Assembly: GCA_904501885.1 (NCBI GenBank)
Contig: CAJGCP010000002.1
Location: 30,146 to 94,145, forward strand
Source of the DNA: an uncultured Acetatifactor sp.
GTDB lineage: Bacteria; Bacillota; Clostridia; Lachnospirales; Lachnospiraceae
DNA: 64,000 nucleotides
Direction: 5' to 3'
Part shown: positions 55,570-63,409 of the stretch, piece by piece
Position numbering within the stretch: the first letter of the stretch is position 1
How the letters are laid out: each line of letters opens with the position of its first letter
Position numbers and translations under genes: made by a program
The notes under the pieces: model-generated
Told to the model about the DNA's origin: nothing
Databases searched by the model: none
Seen by the model: the letters and a program-made list of their open reading frames with translations, nothing else

Positions 55570-56271
55570 ATGAAAAAACATTTTAAAAGTTATGTAGCGA
55601 TTTGGGCGATTATGCTCGCGATTTTTAACGTAGCAACATTTGTTTCACCGAATGAGGCGGCAGGAATGACAAAGTTCGGCGGAGCATTTTGGTCTGGATA
55701 CATATTTATTACGCTGGCATTCATTGGTCAGTTGGTGGCTGCTTATTATGCATTCAATGCTAAGAACATCGAGAAGTTTTTCTATAATGTGTCGCTGATT
55801 CGCATCAGTTGGACAGGACTGATTCTGATTTTAGTATTTGGCACCCTGTGCATGGCGATTACTAATCTGCCTAACTGGGTGGGTATCATCCTGTGCTTTG
55901 CTATCATGGGCTTTACTGCCATCGCAGTAGTGAAGGCAAGTGTAGCAGCGGATTTGGTATCTGCAACAGACGAAAAGATTAAGGTACAGACTTTCTTTAT
56001 CAAATCCCTCACAGTGGATGCAGAAGGACTCCTGGCAAGAGCACAGAGTGAAGAAGTGAAAGTAGAGTGCAAAAAAGTGTATGAGGCGGTAAGATATAGC
56101 GACCCTATGTCAAATGAAGCACTAGCAACAACCGAAAGCCAGATTACTTTGAAGTTCGCAGAATTGGCAGATGCTGTGGCTGGCAATAATACAGAGGCAG
56201 TGCAGAAGACTGCAAGAGAAGTCTGCATATTGGTGGATGATAGAAATAAGAAGTGCAGGTTGTTGAAGTGA
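55570..56271 (+). CDS. Four-helix membrane protein of unknown function
   Basis: A 233-residue protein with four predicted helices (~8-27, 43-64, 75-97, 103-121) and a soluble helical C-terminal half (~125-233) that is charged and likely cytoplasmic. No known catalytic motif is visible. It starts 3 bp after the SPFH gene stop, with the Shine-Dalgarno GGAGG inside that gene, so the two are tightly coupled. Its stop overlaps the HEPN gene ATG by one base. It may anchor the SPFH protein; this is inferred from adjacency alone. Confidence 0.75.
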   Translation: MKKHFKSYVAIWAIMLAIFNVATFVSPNEAAGMTKFGGAFWSGYIFITLAFIGQLVAAYYAFNAKNIEKFFYNVSLIRISWTGLILILVFGTLCMAITNLPNWVGIILCFAIMGFTAIAVVKASVAADLVSATDEKIKVQTFFIKSLTVDAEGLLARAQSEEVKVECKKVYEAVRYSDPMSNEALATTESQITLKFAELADAVAGNNTEAVQKTAREVCILVDDRNKKCRLLK

Positions 56272-56735
56272 TGGCACACTTGTTCAGACGATTAGACGAA
56301 ATTAGTATATATCAAGACTGGGCGGATCTGTTTGACTGGCTGTTCGATGACAATCGGTTTAAAAATTGGACGTCCGGTTACGTAGGTTCTCTTGCAAAAA
56401 AAATCAAAAGACTTCCTCATGTTGGAAATAATACCTATAGGTATGCAAAGGTCGATGAGGTAGTTTTTCCTACGAGTCAAAATAATAGAACGTTTTGCAT
56501 TTTGATGACACGAGGTGATGGAGAAGCAAAAGATTTGATACGGCATATTCGGAATGGTATTGCTCATGGTAATGCAAAAATTGTTAATGTCTCCGGAGAA
56601 CGATATATAGAAATTCTGGATTATTCAAAGGGAGGCCGGCAATCTGCCTATTTGTGTATTCCGGTTTCTTATATACAACAAATATATCAATTGTACGAAG
56701 ATGTTAATAGAGGGAGAATTCACAATAGGCACTGA
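56271..56735 (+). CDS. HEPN-type putative ribonuclease
   Basis: A 154-residue protein. The segment IRHIRNGIAHGNAKI holds R94-N-G-I-A-H99, the R-x4-H motif of HEPN-domain RNases and toxins, in a helical context. The rest is short and has no membrane segment. HEPN proteins act as tRNA or mRNA nucleases in toxin-antitoxin, abortive-infection and CRISPR effectors. I chose ATG 56271, which overlaps the preceding stop as TGATG; a GTG at 56253 would add six residues. It lies between the membrane protein and the first TIR gene. No antitoxin-like nucleotidyltransferase (MNT) is adjacent, so regulation may come from the TIR or SPFH partners. Confidence 0.75.
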   Translation: MAHLFRRLDEISIYQDWADLFDWLFDDNRFKNWTSGYVGSLAKKIKRLPHVGNNTYRYAKVDEVVFPTSQNNRTFCILMTRGDGEAKDLIRHIRNGIAHGNAKIVNVSGERYIEILDYSKGGRQSAYLCIPVSYIQQIYQLYEDVNRGRIHNRH

Positions 56736-56781
56736 TCTGTGTATGTTATTAGATTAAACAACATTTAAGGGAGATGTATAT

Positions 56782-58473
56782 ATGGCAACATTCAAGTGTA
56801 AAATGTGCGGTGGCACATTAGATATCAATAATGAAACAGTAATCGAGTGCGAGTACTGCGGCACACCGCAGACATTACCGAAATTAGATGATGACCGTCG
56901 TGCAAATTTGTATGACCGTGCAAATCATTTCCGTCGTAATAACGAGTTCGACAAGGCAGAAGGCATTTACGAGCAGATTCTCAATGAAGATAACACAGAT
57001 GCAGAAGCGTACTGGTCACTTGTGTTATGTCGCTATGGTATTGAGTATGTAGAAGACCCTGCATCCCATAAACGCATCCCTACTGTGAATCGTGCACAGT
57101 ATACAGCGATTTATGATGATGACAATTATAAATCTGCCTTGCAGTACGCAGATACTTACCAAAAGGCAATCTATGAGAGTGAGGCAAAGGTCATCAATGA
57201 GATTCAGAAAGGCATTCTGGAGATATCTCAAAAAGAGGATCCTTTTGATGTATTTATCTGTTATAAAGAGACAGACAATAATGGTAGAAGAACACCCGAT
57301 TCTGTACTGGCCAATGATTTGTATCATCAATTGGTCCAAGAGGGCTTTAAGGTATTCTTTGCTCGTATCACATTAGAGGACAAACTGGGAACAGCATATG
57401 AACCTTATATTTTTGCTGCACTTAATTCTGCAAAGGTGATGGTGGTACTGGGCACCAAACCCGAATTCTTCAATGCAGTATGGGTGAAGAATGAATGGGG
57501 CCGTTATCTGTCATTGATTAAGAATGGTGCAAAGAAGATGCTTATTCCGGCCTATAAAGATATGGACCCCTATGACTTGCCGGAAGAATTCTCTCACTTG
57601 CAGGCACAGGATATGACAAAACTTGGTTTCATGCAGGACTTGATTCGTGGTATTAAGAAGATTCTGCAAGTAGATGAACCGAAAGCAACAGTTGTAAAGG
57701 AAACCGTTGTCACCGCAGGAAATGCTAACACGGAACCTCTTTTGAAAAGAGCATTTATGTTTCTTGAGGATGGAGACTGGAATTCTGCTAAGGAGTACGC
57801 AGAGAAGGTGCTCGATTTGGAACCGGAGTGTGCGCTGGCGTATGTGGTAAAATTGATGGCGACCCTCGGGGTCAAGCGGCAAGAGGAACTGGCAGACCAT
57901 GCCAAACCATTTGATGGAAATGCAGATTATCAAAAGGCATTTCGGTTTGCTGACGATGAGTTAAAGACCGAGCTACAGGGATATCTGGACACAATCAATA
58001 ATCGAAGATTGCAGACGGCCTATGATAGTGCTGTGAAAGCGATGAATACTGCTGAAAATGAACGAGAGTATAAGGCGGCGGCCGAATTATTCCATAATAT
58101 TACAGGGTTCAGGGATGCCGAAAAATTAGAACAGGATTGCAGTGACAAAGCAATAGCAAGTAAAGCAGAAGGTGAGCAACTCTGGGAAAAATTTCAGGAG
58201 ATGAGAAGATTGCGCAAAGCCAGTGCGAGTAGCGCAGAACAGAAGAAAGAGATTCAGGCGGAGATTGAGTCCATAGAAAATGAATTATCTAAACTGGAAT
58301 ATCTGAAAGCGAACTATTCCCAGTATCAGAGTCAGTACGATACTTTGAGTGCACAACTAAGACAAATAGAAGTTAAGAAAGAGAATCTAAAAAACCACCT
58401 CAGTGCACTTGGTGTTTTTGCTTTCAAACAAAAAAAAAGAGATAGAAGCAGAGATCGCAGGAACACAAAATGA
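56782..58473 (+). CDS. Zinc ribbon-TIR protein, 5' part of a frameshifted gene
   Basis: 563 codons. A zinc ribbon (Cys6, Cys9, Cys23, Cys26) is followed by TPR-like helices (~36-90) and a TIR domain (~154-300). The TIR starts PFDVFICYKETD and has a candidate catalytic Glu238 in WVKNEWGRYL, as in NAD-consuming bacterial TIRs. TPR-like and coiled-coil segments follow. The frame ends shortly after a run of nine A (58430-58438), giving a short Arg-rich tail (DRSRDRRNTK). A +1 shift, or one A fewer, would join it to the next frame (to 59293) and give about 836 residues with a C-terminal DUF6273 domain, as in the next paralogue. GGGAG precedes the ATG. Confidence 0.88.
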   Translation: MATFKCKMCGGTLDINNETVIECEYCGTPQTLPKLDDDRRANLYDRANHFRRNNEFDKAEGIYEQILNEDNTDAEAYWSLVLCRYGIEYVEDPASHKRIPTVNRAQYTAIYDDDNYKSALQYADTYQKAIYESEAKVINEIQKGILEISQKEDPFDVFICYKETDNNGRRTPDSVLANDLYHQLVQEGFKVFFARITLEDKLGTAYEPYIFAALNSAKVMVVLGTKPEFFNAVWVKNEWGRYLSLIKNGAKKMLIPAYKDMDPYDLPEEFSHLQAQDMTKLGFMQDLIRGIKKILQVDEPKATVVKETVVTAGNANTEPLLKRAFMFLEDGDWNSAKEYAEKVLDLEPECALAYVVKLMATLGVKRQEELADHAKPFDGNADYQKAFRFADDELKTELQGYLDTINNRRLQTAYDSAVKAMNTAENEREYKAAAELFHNITGFRDAEKLEQDCSDKAIASKAEGEQLWEKFQEMRRLRKASASSAEQKKEIQAEIESIENELSKLEYLKANYSQYQSQYDTLSAQLRQIEVKKENLKNHLSALGVFAFKQKKRDRSRDRRNTK

Positions 58474-59293
58474 AATTGTTTCGTTAGAAGAAAAGATAAA
58501 GGTTGTTGAAGAAGAAAAATGCGGATATCACTCCATAGACGACATTGTAACAAAGATTACAGTTTGTGAGCAAAGTATCGAGGAGCATAGGGCAAGAATA
58601 CAGGCCTTGGAAGGTATGGGTTCAGAAGATACTATTCGTGCGGACCTGATGAAATCGAAGAGTGGACAATTCTTGCTGGCGTTAGAACAGAAATTTAAGA
58701 ATGTCGAAATAGGCCAGTCAGTTACGTTCGGTACTTATCCTCAAACTGCAGATGGAAAAGTGAAAGAAGTTGAATGGCGTGTGTTGGAAAAGCAAGGTGA
58801 GTCAGTGTTGCTTATTTCTGAATATGGACTGGACTCTCGTTCTTATAACGAAGAATGTGAAGATATAACATGGGAAGAATGTACACTTCGTAAATGGCTC
58901 AATGAAGAATTTATATGTACTGCATTTCCTGGTAAAGAGCGAAAGATTATCGCAGATACAAGGGTCAAGGCAGAATCGAATCCTATTTACGAAGAAACAA
59001 CACCCGGAAATGATACTGTGGATAGAGTATTCCTTTTGAGTATTGCCGAAGCAAAACGATATTTTGATAGCAATGAGGACCGCCAGTGTGAGCCGACACC
59101 ATTTGCGGAAGAAAATGGAGCCTATAGAGACGATGCCAACGACAGATGTTTGTGGTGGCTGCGGTCCCCCGGTGACTCTCAGGATTATGCGGCGGGTGTC
59201 GGCTACGGCGGCGGCGTCCATGAGAGTGGTGACTATGTCTTCATTGATAGTTACGCCGTCCGCCCCGCTTTATGGATAGATCTGGACTCTTGA
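58403..59293 (+). CDS. DUF6273-domain part of the frameshifted TIR gene, with variable repeat
   Basis: This frame overlaps the preceding one by 71 bp and has no credible ribosome binding site; real sequence similarity begins at the A9 tract (KKKEIEAEIAGTQNE). That stretch continues the coiled coil of the upstream frame, which has QKKEIQAEIESIENE earlier. The DUF6273-like domain (~residues 105-296) carries FGTYPQTADG, LISEYGLDSRSYN, DITWEECTLRKWLN, VFLLSIAEA, WWLRSPG and the final VRPALWIDL. The last ~128 bp (from 59153) are GC-rich and share exact flanks with the next paralogue, with dense amino-acid-changing differences between them. The domain probably has a C-type-lectin-like fold resembling DGR targets (inference). 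Confidence 0.75.
   Translation: MHLVFLLSNKKKEIEAEIAGTQNEIVSLEEKIKVVEEEKCGYHSIDDIVTKITVCEQSIEEHRARIQALEGMGSEDTIRADLMKSKSGQFLLALEQKFKNVEIGQSVTFGTYPQTADGKVKEVEWRVLEKQGESVLLISEYGLDSRSYNEECEDITWEECTLRKWLNEEFICTAFPGKERKIIADTRVKAESNPIYEETTPGNDTVDRVFLLSIAEAKRYFDSNEDRQCEPTPFAEENGAYRDDANDRCLWWLRSPGDSQDYAAGVGYGGGVHESGDYVFIDSYAVRPALWIDLDS
58430..58438 (+). other. A9 homopolymer at the frameshift site
   Basis: Nine consecutive A residues (codons CAA-AAA-AAA-AGA in the upstream frame) mark the exact point where the coding signal changes frame. Eight A residues would restore one frame. Such tracts are prone to replication slippage, transcriptional slippage and sequencing error. Confidence 0.85.
59153..59280 (+). 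repeat. Putative DGR variable repeat 1
   Basis: The left flank TGGTGGCTGCGGTCCCCC and right flank TACGCCGTCCGCCCCGCTT are identical to those of the repeat at 61942. In the 26 codons between the identical flanks there are 23 base differences: 10 at codon position 1, 10 at position 2 and 3 at position 3. They change 16 amino acids and leave no silent change. Base composition (GTC, GGC, GAC, GCC codons) is unlike the rest of the gene. Confidence 0.8.
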
Positions 59294-59295
59294 TT

Positions 59296-59375
59296 CTTCG
59301 CATCTGAGATCATCCACTCAGCGCCGTAGGCGCAAATCTGTGAGCGAAGCGAACAATCATACCGCCGAATGCGGT
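59296..59375 (+). repeat. Hairpin-rich segment after variable repeat 1
   Basis: Directly after the stop codon lie three inverted repeats: CTTCGC (59296) with GCGAAG (59344), GCGCC-GTA-GGCGC (59321-59333) and ACCGC-CGAAT-GCGGT (59361-59375). Known DGRs can need a hairpin/cruciform just downstream of the variable repeat. It may equally be a general intergenic repeat; the second copy has no similar segment. Confidence 0.55.
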
Positions 59376-59427
59376 CGAATGTATATAGGGAAATAGTAGC
59401 AATGAATGAGTAAAAGGAGTAACATCA

Positions 59428-62082
59428 ATGGCAACATTCAAATGTAAAATGTGCGGAGGCACAATCGAGTTTAATCAAGGAGATAGCGTAGGTGTCTGTG
59501 ATAGCTGTGGCACCAAGCAAACGCTGCCTAAAACAGGCGATGATGTCATCGCCAATCTCTTTAATCGTGCGAATAATCTCAGATTAAAGTGTGAGTTTGA
59601 TAAGGCCGCGCAGATTTATGAGAAAATTGTACAGCAGGACGACAGCGAAGCGGAAGCGCACTGGGGTATCGTGTTATGTAAATACGGTATCGAGTATGTG
59701 GAGGACCCGAAAACCTTCCAGCGTATTCCTACCTGCCATAGAACCTTGTTTGAGGCAGTAACTACGGACGCAGATTACTTGGCGGCGGTGGATTATTCAG
59801 ATACCCTGCAACAGCAGATTTATGAGAGTGAAGCCCGTGCCATTGATAAGATTCAGAAGGACATCCTTGCCATCGTAAAGAACGAGAAACCTTTCGATGT
59901 ATTCATTTGTTATAAAGAGACTGATGATTCCGGCAAGCGCACCATAGACAGCACCATTGCCAACGATATTTACTATCAGCTGACCCAGCAGGGATTCAAG
60001 GTATTCTTTGCTGCTATCACATTAGAGGATAAGTTGGGACAAGAGTATGAACCCTATATTTTCGCTGCGCTGAATTCTGCAAAAGTAATGCTGGTACTGG
60101 GTACGAAACCAGAATACTTTTCCGCAGTTTGGGTAAAGAACGAGTGGTCCAGATATTTGCAGTTGATGCGAAGCGACCGTTCAAAGTTATTGATTCCCTG
60201 CTACCGTGATATGGATGCTTATGATTTGCCTGAGGAGTTTGCTCATCTGCAGGCTCAAGATATGAGTAAGATCGGTTTCATCAATGATATTGTGCGCGGC
60301 ATCAACAAAGTTGCACAGGTTGAGGAACCCCAAACTACCGTAGTGAAAGAAACTGTCGTATCCACAGGGGGTGCGCAGACGGCGCCTTTGCTGGAGAGAG
60401 CGTTTATGTTCTTAGAGGATGGGGATTGGAGCTCTGCAGACGAGTATTGCGAGAAAGTGTTGGATTTAGACCCCAAATGTGCCAGAGCATATCTTGGCAA
60501 GTTAATGGCAGAATTGCAGGTAAAGAGACAGGATGAACTGAAAGATTTGCCTCAACCTTTTGATTCATATGCTAATTACGAGAAGACAATCCGGTTTGCT
60601 GATGATGGTATGAAGACTGTGCTTCAGGATTACATAGTTTTCATTGTAAACAGAAATTCTTCAAATATGTACGAGAACGCGATTAAGGTTATGAACTCTG
60701 CAACAACTGAGGCGGGTTTTAAATATGCGGCAGATGTTTTTAAGAAAATTGCTGGCTTTAGGGATGCGCGTGAACTATTTGAAAAATGTCTTGCGTTTGC
60801 AGAAAATACGCGTTTAGATGATTTATATCAAGCGGCGAATGATGTCATGGAAAAGGCAAACACTGAAAATGAATATAGGAATGCTGCGGAGAAATTTAAA
60901 CTTATTAGCGAATATAAGAATTCTGCAATTCTTGCGCAAGAATGTATTGATAAGGCAGAAACTATTTGGAAGGATGGTGTCCTCGATAGTGCCAGAAGAT
61001 CAATAGAGAAGAATCCCGAGTGTGATTATTCTATGGTAATCAGCGAGTTGGAAGCAATTGCTGGATGGAAGGATGCTGATCAATTGATTAGTTTATGTCA
61101 AAAAACTATCCAGGAAAAACATCAAGAAGAAATGCGCTTTTCAAAACAAATGAACAGGATTGCCTTTCTTGTTATTGGTGTTGTATTATTGCTTGCTATT
61201 ATTATTTCACTTGGCGGTATTATTCGTTCACATAATAAATATAAAACGGCGATTGAATTGATGGGGTCAGAAAAGTATACAGAGGCGATTGAGGCATTTA
61301 AATCCCTTGGCGCATATAAGGACAGTTCGGTTAAGATTAAAGATTGTAAATACTTAGAGGCTGTAGCACTGATAGATGCAGGGAAGTATACTGAAGCCAT
61401 CGACGCATTTAACGCACTTGATGGTTATAAGGACAGTTCTGCAAAAGCAGAATATATTTATGGAGAGTACAAACTAGAGAAATTAAAGAAAGCGCAAATA
61501 GATGACGTTGTAATATTCGGCACTTACGAGCAGGACAACAATGCTGAGAATGGCAAAGAAGAGATAAAATGGCTCGTGCTGGAAAGACGCGATAATCAAA
61601 TGTTACTTATCAGCAAGTATGCGCTTGATTGTCAAAAGTACAATTCCAAGTATGAAGATATTACGTGGGAAAAATGTACGCTACGCTCATGGCTAAATGG
61701 AAGTTTTATAAATACTGCATTTTCTGATGAAGAGAAGGGGATGATTCCTACTGTGACTGTGTCTGCGGATAAGAATCTTGCGTCTAGCACCGATCCAGGT
61801 AATGCGACCCAGGACAAAGTATTTTTATTAAGCATTCCCGAAGTGAACAAGTATTTTAAGTCAGACATCGCACGCCAATGTATACCCACGGTATACGCAG
61901 TTGCACAAGGAGTTTCAAAAAATAGCAGTGGCAACTGTTGGTGGTGGCTGCGGTCCCCCGGTGGTTATCAGAAGCATGCGACTCTTGTCGACCGCGTCGG
62001 CGACGTCGATGAGGGTGGTGACTTTGTCGACTTTGATGCTTACGCCGTCCGCCCCGCTTGCTGGATAGATATTAGTGAATAA
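59428..62082 (+). CDS. Zinc ribbon-TIR-TM-DUF6273 protein with variable repeat
   Basis: An 884-residue intact paralogue. Zinc ribbon Cys6, Cys9, Cys24, Cys27; TPR-like helices; TIR domain (~155-300, PFDVFICYKETD) with candidate catalytic Glu239 in WVKNEWSRYL; helical repeats (~320-570); one transmembrane helix at ~577-600 (FLVIGVVLLLAIIISLGG); two further repeat units each ending in YKDSS; and a DUF6273-like domain (~690-884) with LISKYALDCQKYN, DITWEKCTLRSWLN, WWLRSPG and a final VRPACWID. If the helix spans the membrane once, TIR and the diversified domain lie on opposite sides, receptor-like. AAGGAG precedes the ATG. The SIR2-like gene follows 46 bp later. Confidence 0.88.
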   Translation: MATFKCKMCGGTIEFNQGDSVGVCDSCGTKQTLPKTGDDVIANLFNRANNLRLKCEFDKAAQIYEKIVQQDDSEAEAHWGIVLCKYGIEYVEDPKTFQRIPTCHRTLFEAVTTDADYLAAVDYSDTLQQQIYESEARAIDKIQKDILAIVKNEKPFDVFICYKETDDSGKRTIDSTIANDIYYQLTQQGFKVFFAAITLEDKLGQEYEPYIFAALNSAKVMLVLGTKPEYFSAVWVKNEWSRYLQLMRSDRSKLLIPCYRDMDAYDLPEEFAHLQAQDMSKIGFINDIVRGINKVAQVEEPQTTVVKETVVSTGGAQTAPLLERAFMFLEDGDWSSADEYCEKVLDLDPKCARAYLGKLMAELQVKRQDELKDLPQPFDSYANYEKTIRFADDGMKTVLQDYIVFIVNRNSSNMYENAIKVMNSATTEAGFKYAADVFKKIAGFRDARELFEKCLAFAENTRLDDLYQAANDVMEKANTENEYRNAAEKFKLISEYKNSAILAQECIDKAETIWKDGVLDSARRSIEKNPECDYSMVISELEAIAGWKDADQLISLCQKTIQEKHQEEMRFSKQMNRIAFLVIGVVLLLAIIISLGGIIRSHNKYKTAIELMGSEKYTEAIEAFKSLGAYKDSSVKIKDCKYLEAVALIDAGKYTEAIDAFNALDGYKDSSAKAEYIYGEYKLEKLKKAQIDDVVIFGTYEQDNNAENGKEEIKWLVLERRDNQMLLISKYALDCQKYNSKYEDITWEKCTLRSWLNGSFINTAFSDEEKGMIPTVTVSADKNLASSTDPGNATQDKVFLLSIPEVNKYFKSDIARQCIPTVYAVAQGVSKNSSGNCWWWLRSPGGYQKHATLVDRVGDVDEGGDFVDFDAYAVRPACWIDISE
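61942..62070 (+). repeat. Putative DGR variable repeat 2
   Basis: Counterpart of the repeat at 59153, with the same flanks. At the 23 differing sites between the flanks, 12 have an A in one of the two copies, as expected if the shared template has A at mutable sites. Upstream of the repeat the two genes differ at many third codon positions (for example ATA/ATT, ACA/ACG and CTC/CTA in the ITWE-CTLR-WLN stretch); inside the repeat unchanged codons are identical to the base. Confidence 0.8.
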
Positions 62083-62128
62083 AGATGATGAAAACGATAG
62101 GGAATAAATTGCCTTGTAGGAGAATGTA

Positions 62129-63361
62129 ATGCATACTGAAAAGAAGAAAGTAGTGTTTTTGTTTGGCGCTGGCTGTGAAGGTAAAGGACAATTAGGGTTC
62201 CCAAGTGGTTCTGAGTTTAAGCGAGAAATAATATGTGCAGATGGTGTTTCTAAACTATTTAAAATGATTAATCCATATTCTTCGTATGTGATAAATGAAG
62301 GCAAGTTTCTTCACCACAATGCCAGTAATGTATTATACCAAACTTTAAAAGAGTGTGATGATGACTGTAAATTAAGGTTATTGCTTGGAGAGGAAATAAT
62401 AAACCAATATTTAAATTATAAAGATGGTAATCAAGAAAATGACGGAATAAGCAATAGGTTCGCTGAAATATACCGTAAACAAATATACAATCCAATTATT
62501 CATGCGAATGAACCTCTCAGCGAAGTTTCAGAATTGTTTTTGGAACGTGCAAGTTTCTTTTCGTTTGCAGATTCCTTGTTTAACTATATCCGAAAACCTG
62601 AGTTGTATGCAGCGGAAACGACGAAGGTTATGAAAATGTACTTTGCAGCTTATAATAGCATATTAAGTTGTTTGAGAGTTTTGGACAGCGAATGGACAAG
62701 CATAGATGGACGTGAGCAATTAGAGAAATTTTTAAGAGAAATTAGTTCGAAAGATAATATTGAAAACTATTTAGCCATCAACCCAAAAGATAAATGCCCG
62801 TCGATTGATAGTCTATATTATTCTGTAATAGGTCGTTTTAAGAAAAATATTGATATATCCGTAATAACAACTAACTATACCTTTTTTGCGCAAAATATCA
62901 TGGATCTAGAGTGCGATGATATAGCCTATTTACATGGAAAGATGGATTGGTTTGAAGATATAAAAACCAAAGAGGTAAAGCCAATAGGGGAACATTCTAA
63001 AGAGAGTACTATCTTTCCTTTTATATTTGTGCAGAGTGGGGTGAAACCTGTGGTATCTCAGATACAAATAAAAGAATATACCAAGGCAATTAAGTTCTTG
63101 GAAGAGGCTGAAAATGTAGTTATTTTAGGGTATGGTTTAAATAGTGATGACGAACACATTATTACTATGTTAAGGGATTGTGTTAAAGATAGTAGCCATA
63201 TTACATATTTGATATATATCGAAAATGAAAAGGAACAGCAAGACGTAATTAAGAAAAAGAATGATGAACTTTGCAAGATGTTTGGAGAGAATCATAAAAT
63301 TGGTATTCTGCCTGTAAATGATTTAGAAAAGCTATGTATGTCGCTATCAAATGATAATTGA
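62129..63361 (+). CDS. SIR2-like putative NAD-hydrolysing protein
   Basis: A 410-residue protein. The N-terminal VVFLFGAGCEGKGQLGFPSG is a Rossmann-like nucleotide loop of SIR2_2 type (residues ~8-27). ISVITTNYTFF (~243-253) matches the TTNYD motif and YLHGKMDW (~267-274) the HG motif. VVILGYGLNSDDEHI (~330) is the C-terminal Rossmann strand with the GxxxxD motif. No zinc module is present, so it is not a deacetylase-type sirtuin. SIR2-like NADases are effectors in Thoeris, AVAST, Dsr and prokaryotic Argonaute-associated systems. It lies between two TIR paralogues, which makes NAD metabolism the common theme of the locus. AGGAGAATGTA precedes the ATG. Confidence 0.8.
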   Translation: MHTEKKKVVFLFGAGCEGKGQLGFPSGSEFKREIICADGVSKLFKMINPYSSYVINEGKFLHHNASNVLYQTLKECDDDCKLRLLLGEEIINQYLNYKDGNQENDGISNRFAEIYRKQIYNPIIHANEPLSEVSELFLERASFFSFADSLFNYIRKPELYAAETTKVMKMYFAAYNSILSCLRVLDSEWTSIDGREQLEKFLREISSKDNIENYLAINPKDKCPSIDSLYYSVIGRFKKNIDISVITTNYTFFAQNIMDLECDDIAYLHGKMDWFEDIKTKEVKPIGEHSKESTIFPFIFVQSGVKPVVSQIQIKEYTKAIKFLEEAENVVILGYGLNSDDEHIITMLRDCVKDSSHITYLIYIENEKEQQDVIKKKNDELCKMFGENHKIGILPVNDLEKLCMSLSNDN

Positions 63362-63409
63362 TATTAAACAGAATAAGTCTTAACATTTATATTAAAAGGA
63401 GTTTTGTCA

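Noticed and set aside
61260..61450. Internal DNA repeat in the second TIR gene as a separate repeat element
   Set aside because: The two similar stretches encode consecutive TPR-like units ending in YKDSS; they are protein repeats, not a DNA element.
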